Of a stretch of 64,000 nucleotides of DNA, positions 45,241-54,024 are shown in pieces (the first letter of the stretch is position 1; the number at the start of each line of letters is the position of its first letter). Made by a program: the position numbers and the translations under genes. The notes under the pieces were generated by a model. That model was not told the origin of the DNA and made no database searches. It worked only from the letters and a program-made list of their open reading frames with translations. Source of the DNA: JAVWGW01 sp036651575 (GTDB taxonomy: Bacteria > Actinomycetota > Coriobacteriia > Coriobacteriales > Eggerthellaceae); NCBI GenBank assembly GCA_036651575.1, contig JAVVXN010000002.1, forward strand, positions 10,901-74,900, in the 5' to 3' direction.

Positions 45241-45870
45241 ATGGAGTTGTCGCAGGGGGATTTTCGGGAGGCTTTAATGCGACGGGTGTCGCAGGAGTCC
45301 TACGAAAAACTCCGTGCGGCGCGAGTGGGCATCGCGGGGCTCGGTGGTCTCGGTTCGCATATCGCGGTGTCGTTGGCTCGGTGTGGTATCGGTTCACTAC
45401 ACCTGGTCGATTTTGATCGAGTTGATATGAGTAATCTTAATCGTCAGCACTATTTCATATCCCATCTCGGTCGCTTCAAGACAGAAGCCCTTGCCGACCA
45501 GCTTTGGCAAATCAATCCCTCTCTGAAATTGACATGCGATAACGTGGTTGTCACCGCAGGCAATGCGACCGATATTTTTGCGCATGACCCGCTGGTGTGT
45601 GAGGCTTTCGATCGCCCCGAAAGCAAGGCGTTACTGGTCAATGTGCTGCTCGAGCACGATGCTCGTGTCCGTGTCGTTGCGTCTTCGGGCATGGCTGGCA
45701 CGGGGCCAGCAAACGATATCCGCACGCGGCGTCTGGGAAGTCGCTTGTATATTTGCGGTGATGAAATGAGTGCTGTTGCCGATGATGAACCCTTGTTTGC
45801 CCCTCGGGTCGCTTTATGTGCGGGGCATCAAGCGCAGCAGATTATACGGTTGGTTTTGGAAGAAGAATAA
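45241..45870 (+). CDS. thiF: ThiS adenylyltransferase ThiF
   Basis: A 209-residue E1-like enzyme of the short ThiF type found with radical-SAM ThiH. The nucleotide motif GIAGLGGLGSHIAVSLARCG, the following DFDRVDMSNLNRQ, and the zinc-free short C-terminus match this subgroup. It activates the C-terminus of ThiS with ATP. It sits one base after thiS and 12 before thiG. Molybdopterin MoeB homologues are longer and have Cys zinc ligands, which are lacking here. Confidence 0.93.
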   Translation: MELSQGDFREALMRRVSQESYEKLRAARVGIAGLGGLGSHIAVSLARCGIGSLHLVDFDRVDMSNLNRQHYFISHLGRFKTEALADQLWQINPSLKLTCDNVVVTAGNATDIFAHDPLVCEAFDRPESKALLVNVLLEHDARVRVVASSGMAGTGPANDIRTRRLGSRLYICGDEMSAVADDEPLFAPRVALCAGHQAQQIIRLVLEEE

Positions 45871-45882
45871 TCGAAGGGAACT

Positions 45883-46668
45883 ATGATGGATATCGCTCAG
45901 GATACCTGGTCACTTGCTGGCCACGTGTTTACGTCCCGCTTCATTTTAGGATCGGGAAAATATAGTCTTAATCTTGTTGATGCTGCCGTGCGCTGCGCGG
46001 GAGCTGAAATCATCACGTTGGCTCTTCGGCGCGTCAATACCGCGCAGGATGACAATATTATGTCGGCGATTCCGGAGCAGGTGACGCTTTTGCCGAACAC
46101 TTCAGGGGCGCGTAGCGCCGAAGAAGCGGTTCGTATTGCGCGGTTGGCGCGTGAGCTGGGGTGTGGTGATTTCATAAAAATCGAGGTCATTCATGACTCA
46201 AAATATCTGTTGCCCGACAATCATGAAACGGTGCTTGCGACAAAGATTTTGGCAGACGAGGGTTTTGTCGTGCTGCCCTATATGTATCCCGATCTCAACA
46301 CCGCGCGTGCATTGGTCGAGGCGGGGGCGGCTGCGGTCATGCCTCTGGCAGCGCCTATCGGGTCGAATAAGGGTTTGTGTACCCGAGACTTTATTCAAAT
46401 TCTCATCGATGAAATCGACGTGCCGGTCATCGTCGATGCGGGTATCGGCGCGCCTTCCCAGGCTTGTGAAGCGATGGAGATGGGCGCGACAGCCATCATG
46501 GCGAATACCGCAATTGCAACCGCGGGCGATGTCGCTGCCATGGCAAAAGCATTTAGAAGCGCCATCGAAGGTGGTCGTACAGCGTATAGGGCGGGCCTTG
46601 GCCGCGTCAGTGATAAAGCCTGTGCATCATCTCCTTTGACCGGGTTTTTAGCGGAAGAGGAGGCTTAA
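45883..46668 (+). CDS. thiG: Thiazole synthase ThiG
   Basis: A 261-residue TIM-barrel enzyme. It joins 1-deoxy-D-xylulose 5-phosphate, dehydroglycine and ThiS thiocarboxylate into the thiazole phosphate. Conserved parts are FILGSGKYS, EIITLALRRVN, the Schiff-base Lys in FIKIEVI, VLPYMYPDL, MPLAAPIGSNKGL, and VDAGIGAPSQACEAMEMG. ATG 45883 follows GAAGGGA. The operon order thiSFGH is complete. Confidence 0.96.
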   Translation: MMDIAQDTWSLAGHVFTSRFILGSGKYSLNLVDAAVRCAGAEIITLALRRVNTAQDDNIMSAIPEQVTLLPNTSGARSAEEAVRIARLARELGCGDFIKIEVIHDSKYLLPDNHETVLATKILADEGFVVLPYMYPDLNTARALVEAGAAAVMPLAAPIGSNKGLCTRDFIQILIDEIDVPVIVDAGIGAPSQACEAMEMGATAIMANTAIATAGDVAAMAKAFRSAIEGGRTAYRAGLGRVSDKACASSPLTGFLAEEEA

Positions 46669-46673
46669 AAATT

Positions 46674-47921
46674 ATGATGGTGAGCAAAATGGGTCCTGAG
46701 GGCTGCTTGGGTGGGGTCGCCTCGGCGGATGATTTGCCGTCGGGGTGCGATGTGCAGCGAGATATCGATACCGCTCGTGCGATCGACCACCTGCGCTACC
46801 TGCCCGATATGGAGCGTATCGAGTCTGACGTGATGGATACCGTGATCGCCAGGATGAACGACTACGATTACGATCGGTATGGTTCAGAAGATGTTGTTGC
46901 GGCTCTCAAAGCCAACGTGCGCACTCCCCAGCATTTTGCTGCACTGCTTTCGCCGGCGGCCGAGTTTTTTTTGGAGGAAATGGCACAGGCGGCGCGTCTC
47001 GAAAAGCGTCGTTTTTTTGGGGACACCGTGTATATGTTCACGCCGATTTATCTTTCGAACTACTGCGATAACTACTGCATTTATTGCGGATTTAATTGCC
47101 ACAACGATATTCGACGGGCCAAACTTGAAGGGGAGGCAATCGAGCGTGAGATGGCTGCCATTGCAGCGACGGGTTTGGAGGAAATTCTGATTTTAACGGG
47201 GGAAAGCCGCAGTGCTTCTGATGTTGCCTACATCGGTGAAGCGTGTAAAATCGCGCGGCGCCACTTTAAAACCATCGGTATCGAAGTGTATCCAATGGAT
47301 ACAAATGAGTACGCTTACCTGCGAAAATGTGGCGTTGATTACGTGACGGTATTTCAGGAAACCTATAATTGCGATAAGTATGAAAAGTTGCACCGCGCGG
47401 GACGCAAGCGTGTTTTTCCCTATCGGTTTGCCGCACAGGAACGCGCGCTTTTAGGCGGCATGCGGGGGGTGGCGTTTGCGGCGCTTTTGGGTCTCGACGA
47501 CTTTCGTAAAGACGCTTTCGCTACGGGTATGCACGCTTATCTGTTGCAGCGTAAATACCCTCATGCCGAACTTTCGTTTTCGTGCCCGCGCCTGCGCCCG
47601 ATCGTCAATAATGACCAGATCAACCCGCGCGATGTGCACGAGCGTCAGCTGCTCCAGATCATGTGTGCGTATCGGTTGTTTATGCCCTTTATGGGCATCA
47701 CGATTTCGACGCGGGAGAGAGAGGGGTTTCGCGATCACGTGATCGATATTGCGGCAACCAAGATATCGGCGGGGGTGTCCACCGGCATTGGGGGGCATGT
47801 CGACGAAGAGCGGGGGGACGATCAATTCGAAATTGCCGACGGGCGAAACGTGGCCGAGGTTGCCGCCGCCATTCGTGCGCAGGGTTTGCAACCGGTTATG
47901 AATGATTATGTGTTCGTATAG
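46674..47921 (+). CDS. thiH: 2-iminoacetate synthase ThiH (radical SAM)
   Basis: A 415-residue radical SAM enzyme that cleaves tyrosine to dehydroglycine (2-iminoacetate) and p-cresol. The cluster motif CDNYCIYCGF (CxxxCxxC) follows TPIYLSNY. Further family parts are EILILTGESR, IEVYPMDTNEY, VTVFQETYNCDKYEKLH, and the C-terminal ISAGVSTGIGGH. Use of ThiH rather than the oxygen-dependent glycine oxidase ThiO fits an anaerobe. It begins five bases after thiG and overlaps the next gene. Confidence 0.96.
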   Translation: MMVSKMGPEGCLGGVASADDLPSGCDVQRDIDTARAIDHLRYLPDMERIESDVMDTVIARMNDYDYDRYGSEDVVAALKANVRTPQHFAALLSPAAEFFLEEMAQAARLEKRRFFGDTVYMFTPIYLSNYCDNYCIYCGFNCHNDIRRAKLEGEAIEREMAAIAATGLEEILILTGESRSASDVAYIGEACKIARRHFKTIGIEVYPMDTNEYAYLRKCGVDYVTVFQETYNCDKYEKLHRAGRKRVFPYRFAAQERALLGGMRGVAFAALLGLDDFRKDAFATGMHAYLLQRKYPHAELSFSCPRLRPIVNNDQINPRDVHERQLLQIMCAYRLFMPFMGITISTREREGFRDHVIDIAATKISAGVSTGIGGHVDEERGDDQFEIADGRNVAEVAAAIRAQGLQPVMNDYVFV

Positions 47922-48462
47922 GCGCATTGCTTTTACCGCGCGCAATCTGTGTGCGCGTTCACTGCCCGAGCAAATTGAACGGCTTGCGGGCAAAATTGAC
48001 GCGGTGGTCGTGCGCGAAAAGGATTTGACCGAAAGCGAATACGAAGCGCTTGCGCAAACGGTGCTTATGGTTTGTCAACCTTTGTCCATCGAGTGTGTTC
48101 TCCACACGTTTGCAGGGGCAGCACGCCGTCTGGGTTGTGACACCCTCCACGTTCCGCTTCCCCTCCTGCAAAAGAGGGGAAGGCCGAGTGGGTTTATGCG
48201 TGTCGGTACGGGCGTTCATTCGCTTGAAGAGGTTGCTCGGGCGCAGAATCTGGGGGCTGATTATCTTGTGGCAAGCCATATTTTTGCGACGGGGTGCAAG
48301 GAGGGGCAACCCGCACGGGGGCTGGCGTTTCTGAGCGAGGTGGTGGAGGCCTCCACGGTTCCTGTCTATGCTTTGGGGGGAATTGTCGAGAGTAACGAAG
48401 CTCTGGTCGTTGCCGCGGGTGCCCAGGGCTCGTGTCGCATGTCTGATTATATGCGGATGTAG
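47902..48462 (+). CDS. tenI: Thiazole tautomerase-like TenI (thiamine-phosphate synthase family)
   Basis: A 186-residue ThiE/TenI-family TIM barrel. Motifs are VVVREKDLTESEY, GTGVHSLEEVARAQNLGADY and SHIFATGCKEGQPARGL. The last matches TenI, a thiazole tautomerase, better than ThiE, whose pyrophosphate-binding residues seem not to be kept. It would aromatise the ThiG product. ATG 47902 lies inside thiH (20-base overlap), with ATG 47908 as an alternative. It ends the thi operon. Thiamine phosphate synthase itself, ThiC and ThiD would have to be elsewhere. Confidence 0.82.
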   Translation: MIMCSYRRIAFTARNLCARSLPEQIERLAGKIDAVVVREKDLTESEYEALAQTVLMVCQPLSIECVLHTFAGAARRLGCDTLHVPLPLLQKRGRPSGFMRVGTGVHSLEEVARAQNLGADYLVASHIFATGCKEGQPARGLAFLSEVVEASTVPVYALGGIVESNEALVVAAGAQGSCRMSDYMRM

Positions 48463-48555
48463 GAGGCGCTTTTCTCAAAGAGAGGTGCTCTACGCCCGGC
48501 ACCGTGTGCTGTGCGTTCTTCGTGTGTGCGCACGATGCGTGCGGGGTGGACTCTC

Positions 48556-48584
48556 TGGTCAAGTCAAGATAAATATGGTATAAA
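48556..48584 (+). promoter_or_regulatory. Probable promoter of the rimP-nusA-infB operon
   Basis: A TGGTCA -35 (48556-48561), a 17-base spacer and a TATAAA -10 (48579-48584) lie in the 222-base gap between tenI and rimP. It is the only good sigma-70-like pair there and would give a leader of about 90 bases. Confidence 0.55.
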
Positions 48585-48629
48585 TGTTTGCAAGCGTGCA
48601 GAGGCGCGCATAATACTTTCGAAACTACG

Positions 48630-48660
48630 AGAAAGTGGGCATGCTCCCGCTTTCTTTATT
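48630..48660 (+). terminator. Attenuator-like hairpin in the rimP-nusA leader
   Basis: A 10-base stem with one G-U pair (AGAAAGTGGG at 48630-48639, CCCGCTTTCT at 48646-48655) with a 6-base loop, followed by TTATTTCT. It lies between the probable promoter and rimP, 25 bases before the start codon, so it could attenuate this operon. Confidence 0.6.
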
Positions 48661-48684
48661 TCTGGGACACCTTAAGGGGGATAT

Positions 48685-49155
48685 ATGCTCGGCAAAAAGG
48701 AACAAAGCTTGTTTGATGCACTATCTCCGAAGGCGCTTGAAGAAGGTATTGAAATCGTGACGGTGGAAATTGTCGGCGCGAAAAAATCGCCCACGATCAG
48801 GGTTTATATCGATACTCCGCAAGGGGTTAGCTTCGATGAGCTTTCCTCTTCTCAGGTTTGGGTCAACGAAATCTTAGACGCGCTCGATCCTTTTCCCGGG
48901 GCATATACCCTGGAAGTTTCGTCGCCCGGTATCGATCGTCCCCTGCGTACCCTCGAACACTTCACTCGCTTCATAGGCGAAGTTGTCATGCTTCAGACGG
49001 TGACTCCCCTTGAAGGGCGAAGCAAGTGGACCGGCATTTTGTCGGGTGTTGAGGGCGATGCGGTGGTGCTCGATAGTGAAGGCGTTATACAAAAAATCGC
49101 ATTGGATGAGATCAAAAAGGCCCGCATCAAGGGTTCCATTGATTTCAGTGCATAG
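48685..49155 (+). CDS. rimP: Ribosome maturation factor RimP
   Basis: A 156-residue 30S maturation factor. The N-terminal alpha/beta domain holds VEIVGAKKSPTIRVYID and the conserved LEVSSPGIDRPL, and the C-terminal SH3-like domain has WTGILSGVEGDAV. It binds the 30S subunit during assembly. The ribosome site is AAGGGGG. It leads the usual rimP-nusA-ylxR-infB operon. Confidence 0.94.
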   Translation: MLGKKEQSLFDALSPKALEEGIEIVTVEIVGAKKSPTIRVYIDTPQGVSFDELSSSQVWVNEILDALDPFPGAYTLEVSSPGIDRPLRTLEHFTRFIGEVVMLQTVTPLEGRSKWTGILSGVEGDAVVLDSEGVIQKIALDEIKKARIKGSIDFSA

Positions 49156-49170
49156 GAAAGGATGCAAGGA

Positions 49171-50382
49171 ATGGCAAGTTCAGAGTTGATTGAGGCCTTG
49201 CAGGCATTGGCCCATGAACGCAAAATTGACGAATTCTATCTGATTGAGCGTTTGGAATCTTCGCTCGCGAAGAGCTATCAGCATATTTTGGATTTGGAAT
49301 GGGATGCTCGCGTTACCATCGACCGTTCCACGGGTCATATTTACGTGTATGAGCTGGTGCCGGTTGGTGAACCCGATCCCGAAACCGATGAATATACCGA
49401 ATTCGAAGAACGTGATGTCACTCCCGAAGACGTGAGTCGTATTGCTGCTCAGAATGCGAAAAGCGTCATTGCTTCTATCGTGCGTGAAGCGGGCCGCCAG
49501 AGCATATATGAAGAATTTTCAAGCCGCGTGGGCGACTTGGTTACCGGTATGGTTTTGCAGGGAACTCCCGATTTCACCATCATCAAGATTCGTGATGGCG
49601 TGGAAGCGGAGCTTCCTCATTACGACACGAAGCGCAATCCGAGCGAGCGCAACGAACGCCCCGGCAACGAGCACTACCGTCATAACCAGCGACTGAAAAC
49701 GTTGATTATCGAAGTGCGCGACCCCAATTCCGATGCGCCGCGTACCCGCAGTGAACAGGCACGTCCTGCCATTGTTGTCTCCCGTACGCATCCGGATCTG
49801 ATTCGTCGACTTTTCGAGATCGAAGTGCCGGAAATATATGATGGCATGGTTGAGATCAAATCGATCGCCCGTGAACCCGGCGCGCGATCCAAGATTGCCG
49901 TATCGAGCCGTGAACCGAATCTCGATCCTGTTGGAGCTTGTGTCGGCCCGAAGGGGTCACGTGTTCGCATGGTCGTTGAAGAGCTTCGCAATGAGCGGGT
50001 CGACGTGATTCAATGGAGCGAAAATCCGGCGATGTATGTATCGAATGCGCTTTCTCCTGCAAAGGTTACTCGCGTCGATATCAATGAAGACACGAATTAC
50101 GCAACGGTTGTTGTGCCCGATGATCAGCTGTCGCTCGCTATCGGTAAAGAGGGCCAAAACGCTCGTCTCGCCGCTCGTTTGACGGGGTGGCATATCGATA
50201 TTAAGTCAGCTTCGTTTGCAGGGGATGCTCCGGTTATGGATAACGCGCTTATCGATGAAGATGTTCTCATCGAAGACGAAGGCGGTTTGTGTACCTACGT
50301 GAGCGAAGAGGGTGTGCGTTGCCGCAATCATGCGCGTCCCGGTTCCCATTTTTGCGGCGTACATGCCGACGACGAGGAATAG
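49171..50382 (+). CDS. nusA: Transcription termination/antitermination factor NusA
   Basis: A 403-residue NusA. The N-terminal RNA polymerase-binding domain begins MASSELIEALQALAHERK. The S1 domain (about residues 130-200, with GDLVTGMVLQGT) and two KH domains follow, with VGACVGPKGSRVRMVVEEL and LSLAIGKEGQNARLAARLTG. The C-terminus is unusual: Cys374, Cys384, His387, Cys395 and His398 form a possible small zinc finger (CTYVSEEGVRC, then HFCGVH). ATG 49171 is preferred over 49162 because AGGAAAGG is then 9 bases upstream. It modulates pausing, termination and antitermination. Confidence 0.95.
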   Translation: MASSELIEALQALAHERKIDEFYLIERLESSLAKSYQHILDLEWDARVTIDRSTGHIYVYELVPVGEPDPETDEYTEFEERDVTPEDVSRIAAQNAKSVIASIVREAGRQSIYEEFSSRVGDLVTGMVLQGTPDFTIIKIRDGVEAELPHYDTKRNPSERNERPGNEHYRHNQRLKTLIIEVRDPNSDAPRTRSEQARPAIVVSRTHPDLIRRLFEIEVPEIYDGMVEIKSIAREPGARSKIAVSSREPNLDPVGACVGPKGSRVRMVVEELRNERVDVIQWSENPAMYVSNALSPAKVTRVDINEDTNYATVVVPDDQLSLAIGKEGQNARLAARLTGWHIDIKSASFAGDAPVMDNALIDEDVLIEDEGGLCTYVSEEGVRCRNHARPGSHFCGVHADDEE

Positions 50383-50394
50383 GGCGTCGGTTTC

Positions 50395-50682
50395 GTGAGC
50401 GCAGTTGTCAAGGATACGATGAAGCAACAACGTCGCTGTGTAGCGTGTTCTCGAAACACCGACAAAGCATCGCTGTTTCGGATCGTGCGCGATTGTCAGG
50501 GTGTCGTTGATTTTGACGCAACAGGCAAGGTCGCTGGTAGGGGAGCCTATGTGTGCTCGCTGGGGTGTTTTGAAACTGCACGTAAAACGAGACGTTTGGA
50601 TAAAGCACTCAAGGCATCACTTGCCTTGGATGACTATGAACGTATCGCGGCAGGTCTTATGGCCGCGATACGACAGATGTAA
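50395..50682 (+). CDS. ylxR: YlxR-family RNA-binding/nucleoid regulator (DUF448)
   Basis: A 95-residue protein of the YlxR family. Its signature RRCVACSRNTDKASLFRIVR is followed by GRGAYVC and the helical end. Members bind RNA or DNA and regulate growth-related genes; the operon position between nusA and infB is the family's hallmark. The start is GTG 50395; ATG 50419 is an alternative with a ribosome site very close to it (4 bases). Confidence 0.92.
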   Translation: MSAVVKDTMKQQRRCVACSRNTDKASLFRIVRDCQGVVDFDATGKVAGRGAYVCSLGCFETARKTRRLDKALKASLALDDYERIAAGLMAAIRQM

Positions 50683-50701
50683 GGATAGATGAGGAGAGTA
50701 T

Positions 50702-53488
50702 ATGGCCAGCATGCGTGTACATGAGTTGGCGAAGGAGTTTAGCATGAGCAGCAAAGATCTGCTCGAGCGCTTACGGGAGATGAAAATCCCCGCTAAGAGC
50801 CATGCTAGTGTCCTCGCTGACCCCTATGTGGAAAAGGTCCGCAAGAATCTTGAACCTGAAATCAAGCAGCGTGCCGGTCAGCTCGAAGACGAGGAAGCAG
50901 TGAAGCTTGCTGAAGACCATAAAGCTGCTGCTGAAAGAAAAGCTGCCGAAGAGGCGGAACGTCGCGCTGCGGTAGAGAAAGAACGCGCGCTGCGCGAAGC
51001 TGAGCGCGCCCAACGCACCGAACAAGACCCTGAGGTTTTCACCGGTGCGTCTCATGAAGGTGGGGAGAATGGAACTGCTTCTGGCGAGGCGAGTACAGCA
51101 GCACTCAAAGCTGCCAATTCTCCGTTCAAAGATTTGGAGAGTCAGATCGAAAGCGAAAAAGAACGCGTAGCCCGCGAACTTGTCGAGGCGAAAGCCCGTG
51201 CTCGTGCTGCGGTAGTAGCAAAAGAAGTTGCAAAAAAACAGGCGGTTGAAGAGCGTCTTGCCGCATCGCGCGGAGCTAAAAAGACGACGAAACCAGCCGA
51301 ACAAGCGCCGAAAAAGGCACCCGTTGCCGCCCCGGCGAAAAAGAGCGGATCTGCGTTTGGTTCACTTCTCTCCCAGATTGAAAGTGAAAAAGAACGTATT
51401 AAGAACGAACGTGCTCAGGATAAGGCTAAACCGAAAAAAACGGCCGTTGCGCATCCGGTGAAAAAGCCCGTAGTTGCTGAAAAGGGACATAATTTTGAAC
51501 CCGACGTTCCCGAGCTTGATGCGAACAGCACCAGCGAAGATCGGTATGCCCAGATGGCGGTACAGGCTGAAAAACTGCAGCGCGACAAGGTCTTGGCCGA
51601 AGCGCGTGCCGCAGTGGAAGCCGCAACCCACGAGGGCGAAGGTCGTCGTAAGAAGCGCAAGGAAAAACGTGTTGCTGAAGCGCGCGAAAAAGCTGAACTC
51701 GATGCGATTGAAAAGGGTCTCGACCCCGATCTCGTACTCGATGAATCCGTTATCGAAATCCCGCAAGGCACCACGGTTTCCAAGTTTGCCGAACTGCTCG
51801 GCGCTCAGCCCAACGATGTTATCAAGCGTCTGTTTATGCTGGGCCAGGTGCTGACGCTTACCCAGTCAATGCCCGACGATTTGGTTGAGCTTATCGCTGA
51901 CGATATGGGTCGTAAGGTTCGTGTCGTGTCTCCCGAGGAAGAATTCGTTGTCGTTTATAACGATCATGATGAGGATCTGAAGCCGCGCCCGCCCGTTGTA
52001 ACCGTTATGGGTCACGTTGATCACGGTAAAACTTCACTGCTTGATGCTATCCGCTCAACCGGTGTTGCCGAAAGCGAAGCTGGCGGTATCACCCAGCACA
52101 TCGGTGCTTCCGTTGTCGACCTTGATGGTCGCCAGGTGACGTTTATCGACACCCCTGGTCACGAAGCGTTTACTGCAATGCGTGCCCGTGGCGCAAAAGT
52201 GACGGACGTCGTTGTATTGGTCGTTGCTGCCGACGACGGTGTCATGCCGCAGACCATTGAGGCGATCAATCACGCGAAGGCTGCGGAAGTACCCATCGTT
52301 GTCGCGGTCAACAAGGTCGACAAGCCGGGCGCTAACCCGGATCGGGTACGTCAGGAATTGACCGAGTATGGCATCATCCCTGAAGAGTGGGGTGGCAGCA
52401 ATATGTTCGTTGACGTTTCGGCGAAAAAACGTCTGCATATTGACGATTTGCTGGAAAGTATTTTGCTTCAGGCGGATGTTCTTGAGCTGAGAGCTAACCC
52501 TGATGCCCCCGCTTCCGGTTTCGTGATTGAAGCCAATCTCGACAAGGGTCGCGGTCCTATCGCAACCATGCTTGTTCATCGTGGTACGCTCCATGCTGGA
52601 GACGTGGTGGTTGCCGGCACGTCGTATGGTCGTGTCCGTGCTTTGATCGATTCGCGGGGTAAGCATATTGCGAAGGCGTATCCGGCCGATCCGGTTGAAA
52701 TTCTCGGCTTGAGCGCGGTGCCTATGGCGGGCGATGAATTCCGCGTATACGAAGACGAACGCGACGCTCGTAAGCTTGCCGAAGAGCGCGCACTGCGTCA
52801 GCGCTTGGCCGCGCAGGAAGCCAAGTCTCACATCAGCTTGGACGATTTGTTTGCACGCATCAAAGAGGGAAGCGCCACCGATCTTAACCTGGTAGTCAAG
52901 GCCGACGTAGGCGGTTCTATCGAAGCTTTACGCGATGCGTTTGAGAAGATGGATCAGTCTGAAGTGCACATTAATATCATCCACTCCGCAGTTGGTGGCA
53001 TTACCGAAACTGACGTTGCCCTGGCCGCTGCCAGCGATGCTATCATCATTGGTTTCAACGTGCGTCCCACCGGCAAAACTCGCGTTATTGCTGAAAAAGA
53101 AAAGGTTGATATTCGCCTGTATCGCGTTATTTACCAGGCAATTGAAGAAATCAACGCCGCTCGCGTCGGATTGCTGTCACCCGATATCGTTGAAAAAGAT
53201 ACCGGTATCGCCGAAGTGCGTGATACGTTTAAGGTTCCCAAGGCGGGCACCATTGCCGGTTGCTATATCACCGAAGGCGAAATCTCCCGAGATGATAAGG
53301 TTCGTATCGTTCGTGATGGTACCGTTATCTTCGAAGGTACCATCGAAAGCCTGCGCCGCTTTAAGGAAGATGTGAAGGTGGTTAAGAGCGGGTACGAATG
53401 TGGTATCGGCATCACGGGCTATCAAGATATCAAGCTCGGTGACACCATTGAAGGTTATAAGGTTGTTGAGGTAGAGAGAACGGAATAG
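50702..53488 (+). CDS. infB: Translation initiation factor IF-2
   Basis: A 928-residue IF-2. The N-terminus has an IF2_N domain (VHELAKEFSMSSKDLLERL), then about 300 residues of charged, Ala/Lys/Glu-rich helix with two copies of an SQIESEKER unit (SPFKDLESQIESEKERVA and SAFGSLLSQIESEKERIK). A second IF2_N unit follows (TVSKFAELLGAQPNDVIKRL). The GTPase domain starts near residue 436 with GHVDHGKTSLLD, DTPGHEAF and NKVDKP. Domains II to IV complete it. It recruits initiator tRNA and promotes subunit joining. Confidence 0.97.
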   Translation: MASMRVHELAKEFSMSSKDLLERLREMKIPAKSHASVLADPYVEKVRKNLEPEIKQRAGQLEDEEAVKLAEDHKAAAERKAAEEAERRAAVEKERALREAERAQRTEQDPEVFTGASHEGGENGTASGEASTAALKAANSPFKDLESQIESEKERVARELVEAKARARAAVVAKEVAKKQAVEERLAASRGAKKTTKPAEQAPKKAPVAAPAKKSGSAFGSLLSQIESEKERIKNERAQDKAKPKKTAVAHPVKKPVVAEKGHNFEPDVPELDANSTSEDRYAQMAVQAEKLQRDKVLAEARAAVEAATHEGEGRRKKRKEKRVAEAREKAELDAIEKGLDPDLVLDESVIEIPQGTTVSKFAELLGAQPNDVIKRLFMLGQVLTLTQSMPDDLVELIADDMGRKVRVVSPEEEFVVVYNDHDEDLKPRPPVVTVMGHVDHGKTSLLDAIRSTGVAESEAGGITQHIGASVVDLDGRQVTFIDTPGHEAFTAMRARGAKVTDVVVLVVAADDGVMPQTIEAINHAKAAEVPIVVAVNKVDKPGANPDRVRQELTEYGIIPEEWGGSNMFVDVSAKKRLHIDDLLESILLQADVLELRANPDAPASGFVIEANLDKGRGPIATMLVHRGTLHAGDVVVAGTSYGRVRALIDSRGKHIAKAYPADPVEILGLSAVPMAGDEFRVYEDERDARKLAEERALRQRLAAQEAKSHISLDDLFARIKEGSATDLNLVVKADVGGSIEALRDAFEKMDQSEVHINIIHSAVGGITETDVALAAASDAIIIGFNVRPTGKTRVIAEKEKVDIRLYRVIYQAIEEINAARVGLLSPDIVEKDTGIAEVRDTFKVPKAGTIAGCYITEGEISRDDKVRIVRDGTVIFEGTIESLRRFKEDVKVVKSGYECGIGITGYQDIKLGDTIEGYKVVEVERTE

Positions 53489-53658
53489 CACCGAGGATTT
53501 GAGCACGGTTATTCTGACATGATGAAGGGGTCGCAAAGCGACTGGAGCGCCAAGGATTCCATCTGAAAAAGATTGGGGCCCTTGGCGTTGTGCCCTCCAT
53601 CGGTTCTGATGGTGCTGATAAAACTTGAGAAGTCCTTTTCCCGAAAGGAGATGGATAC

Positions 53659-54024
53659 ATGAAACAGAGTTCTTCCAACAGAAAAGTAAACGAGCAGGCT
53701 CGTGAGATTATCGCAAGTATCCTGTTGTTTGAAATATCGGATCCGCGTCTGGAATTGGTAACAATCACCGCGTGTGAGGTCAGCTACGATCGCAGTGTAT
53801 GCAACGTGTTCTATACGACTGAGCCCGAGCGCTATGCGGGCGCTGCGGAGGCGTTTCTTACGGCGTCAGGTCGTATTCGCTCTCTGATGGCAAAGCAGCT
53901 TTCGTGGCGTATAGCCCCTCAGCTGCGCTTCATGCTTGATTCGAGCGTTGATGAAGCTGAGCGCATTACGTCTGCTTTGGCTCGTGATGCGGCAAGGAAT
54001 ACCAGTGATAACGACGCAGACTAA
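53659..54024 (+). CDS. rbfA: Ribosome-binding factor A
   Basis: A 121-residue KH-like 30S assembly factor. The start KVNEQAREIIASILLFEISDP and the central EVSYDRSVCNVFYT, then IAPQLRFMLDSSVDEAERI, are typical. It follows infB by 170 bases; in that gap lies a stem GCGCCAAGG/CCTTGGCG (about 53546-53587), which could partly separate it from infB. The ribosome site is AAAGGAG. It overlaps the next gene's likely GTG start. Confidence 0.94.
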   Translation: MKQSSSNRKVNEQAREIIASILLFEISDPRLELVTITACEVSYDRSVCNVFYTTEPERYAGAAEAFLTASGRIRSLMAKQLSWRIAPQLRFMLDSSVDEAERITSALARDAARNTSDNDAD

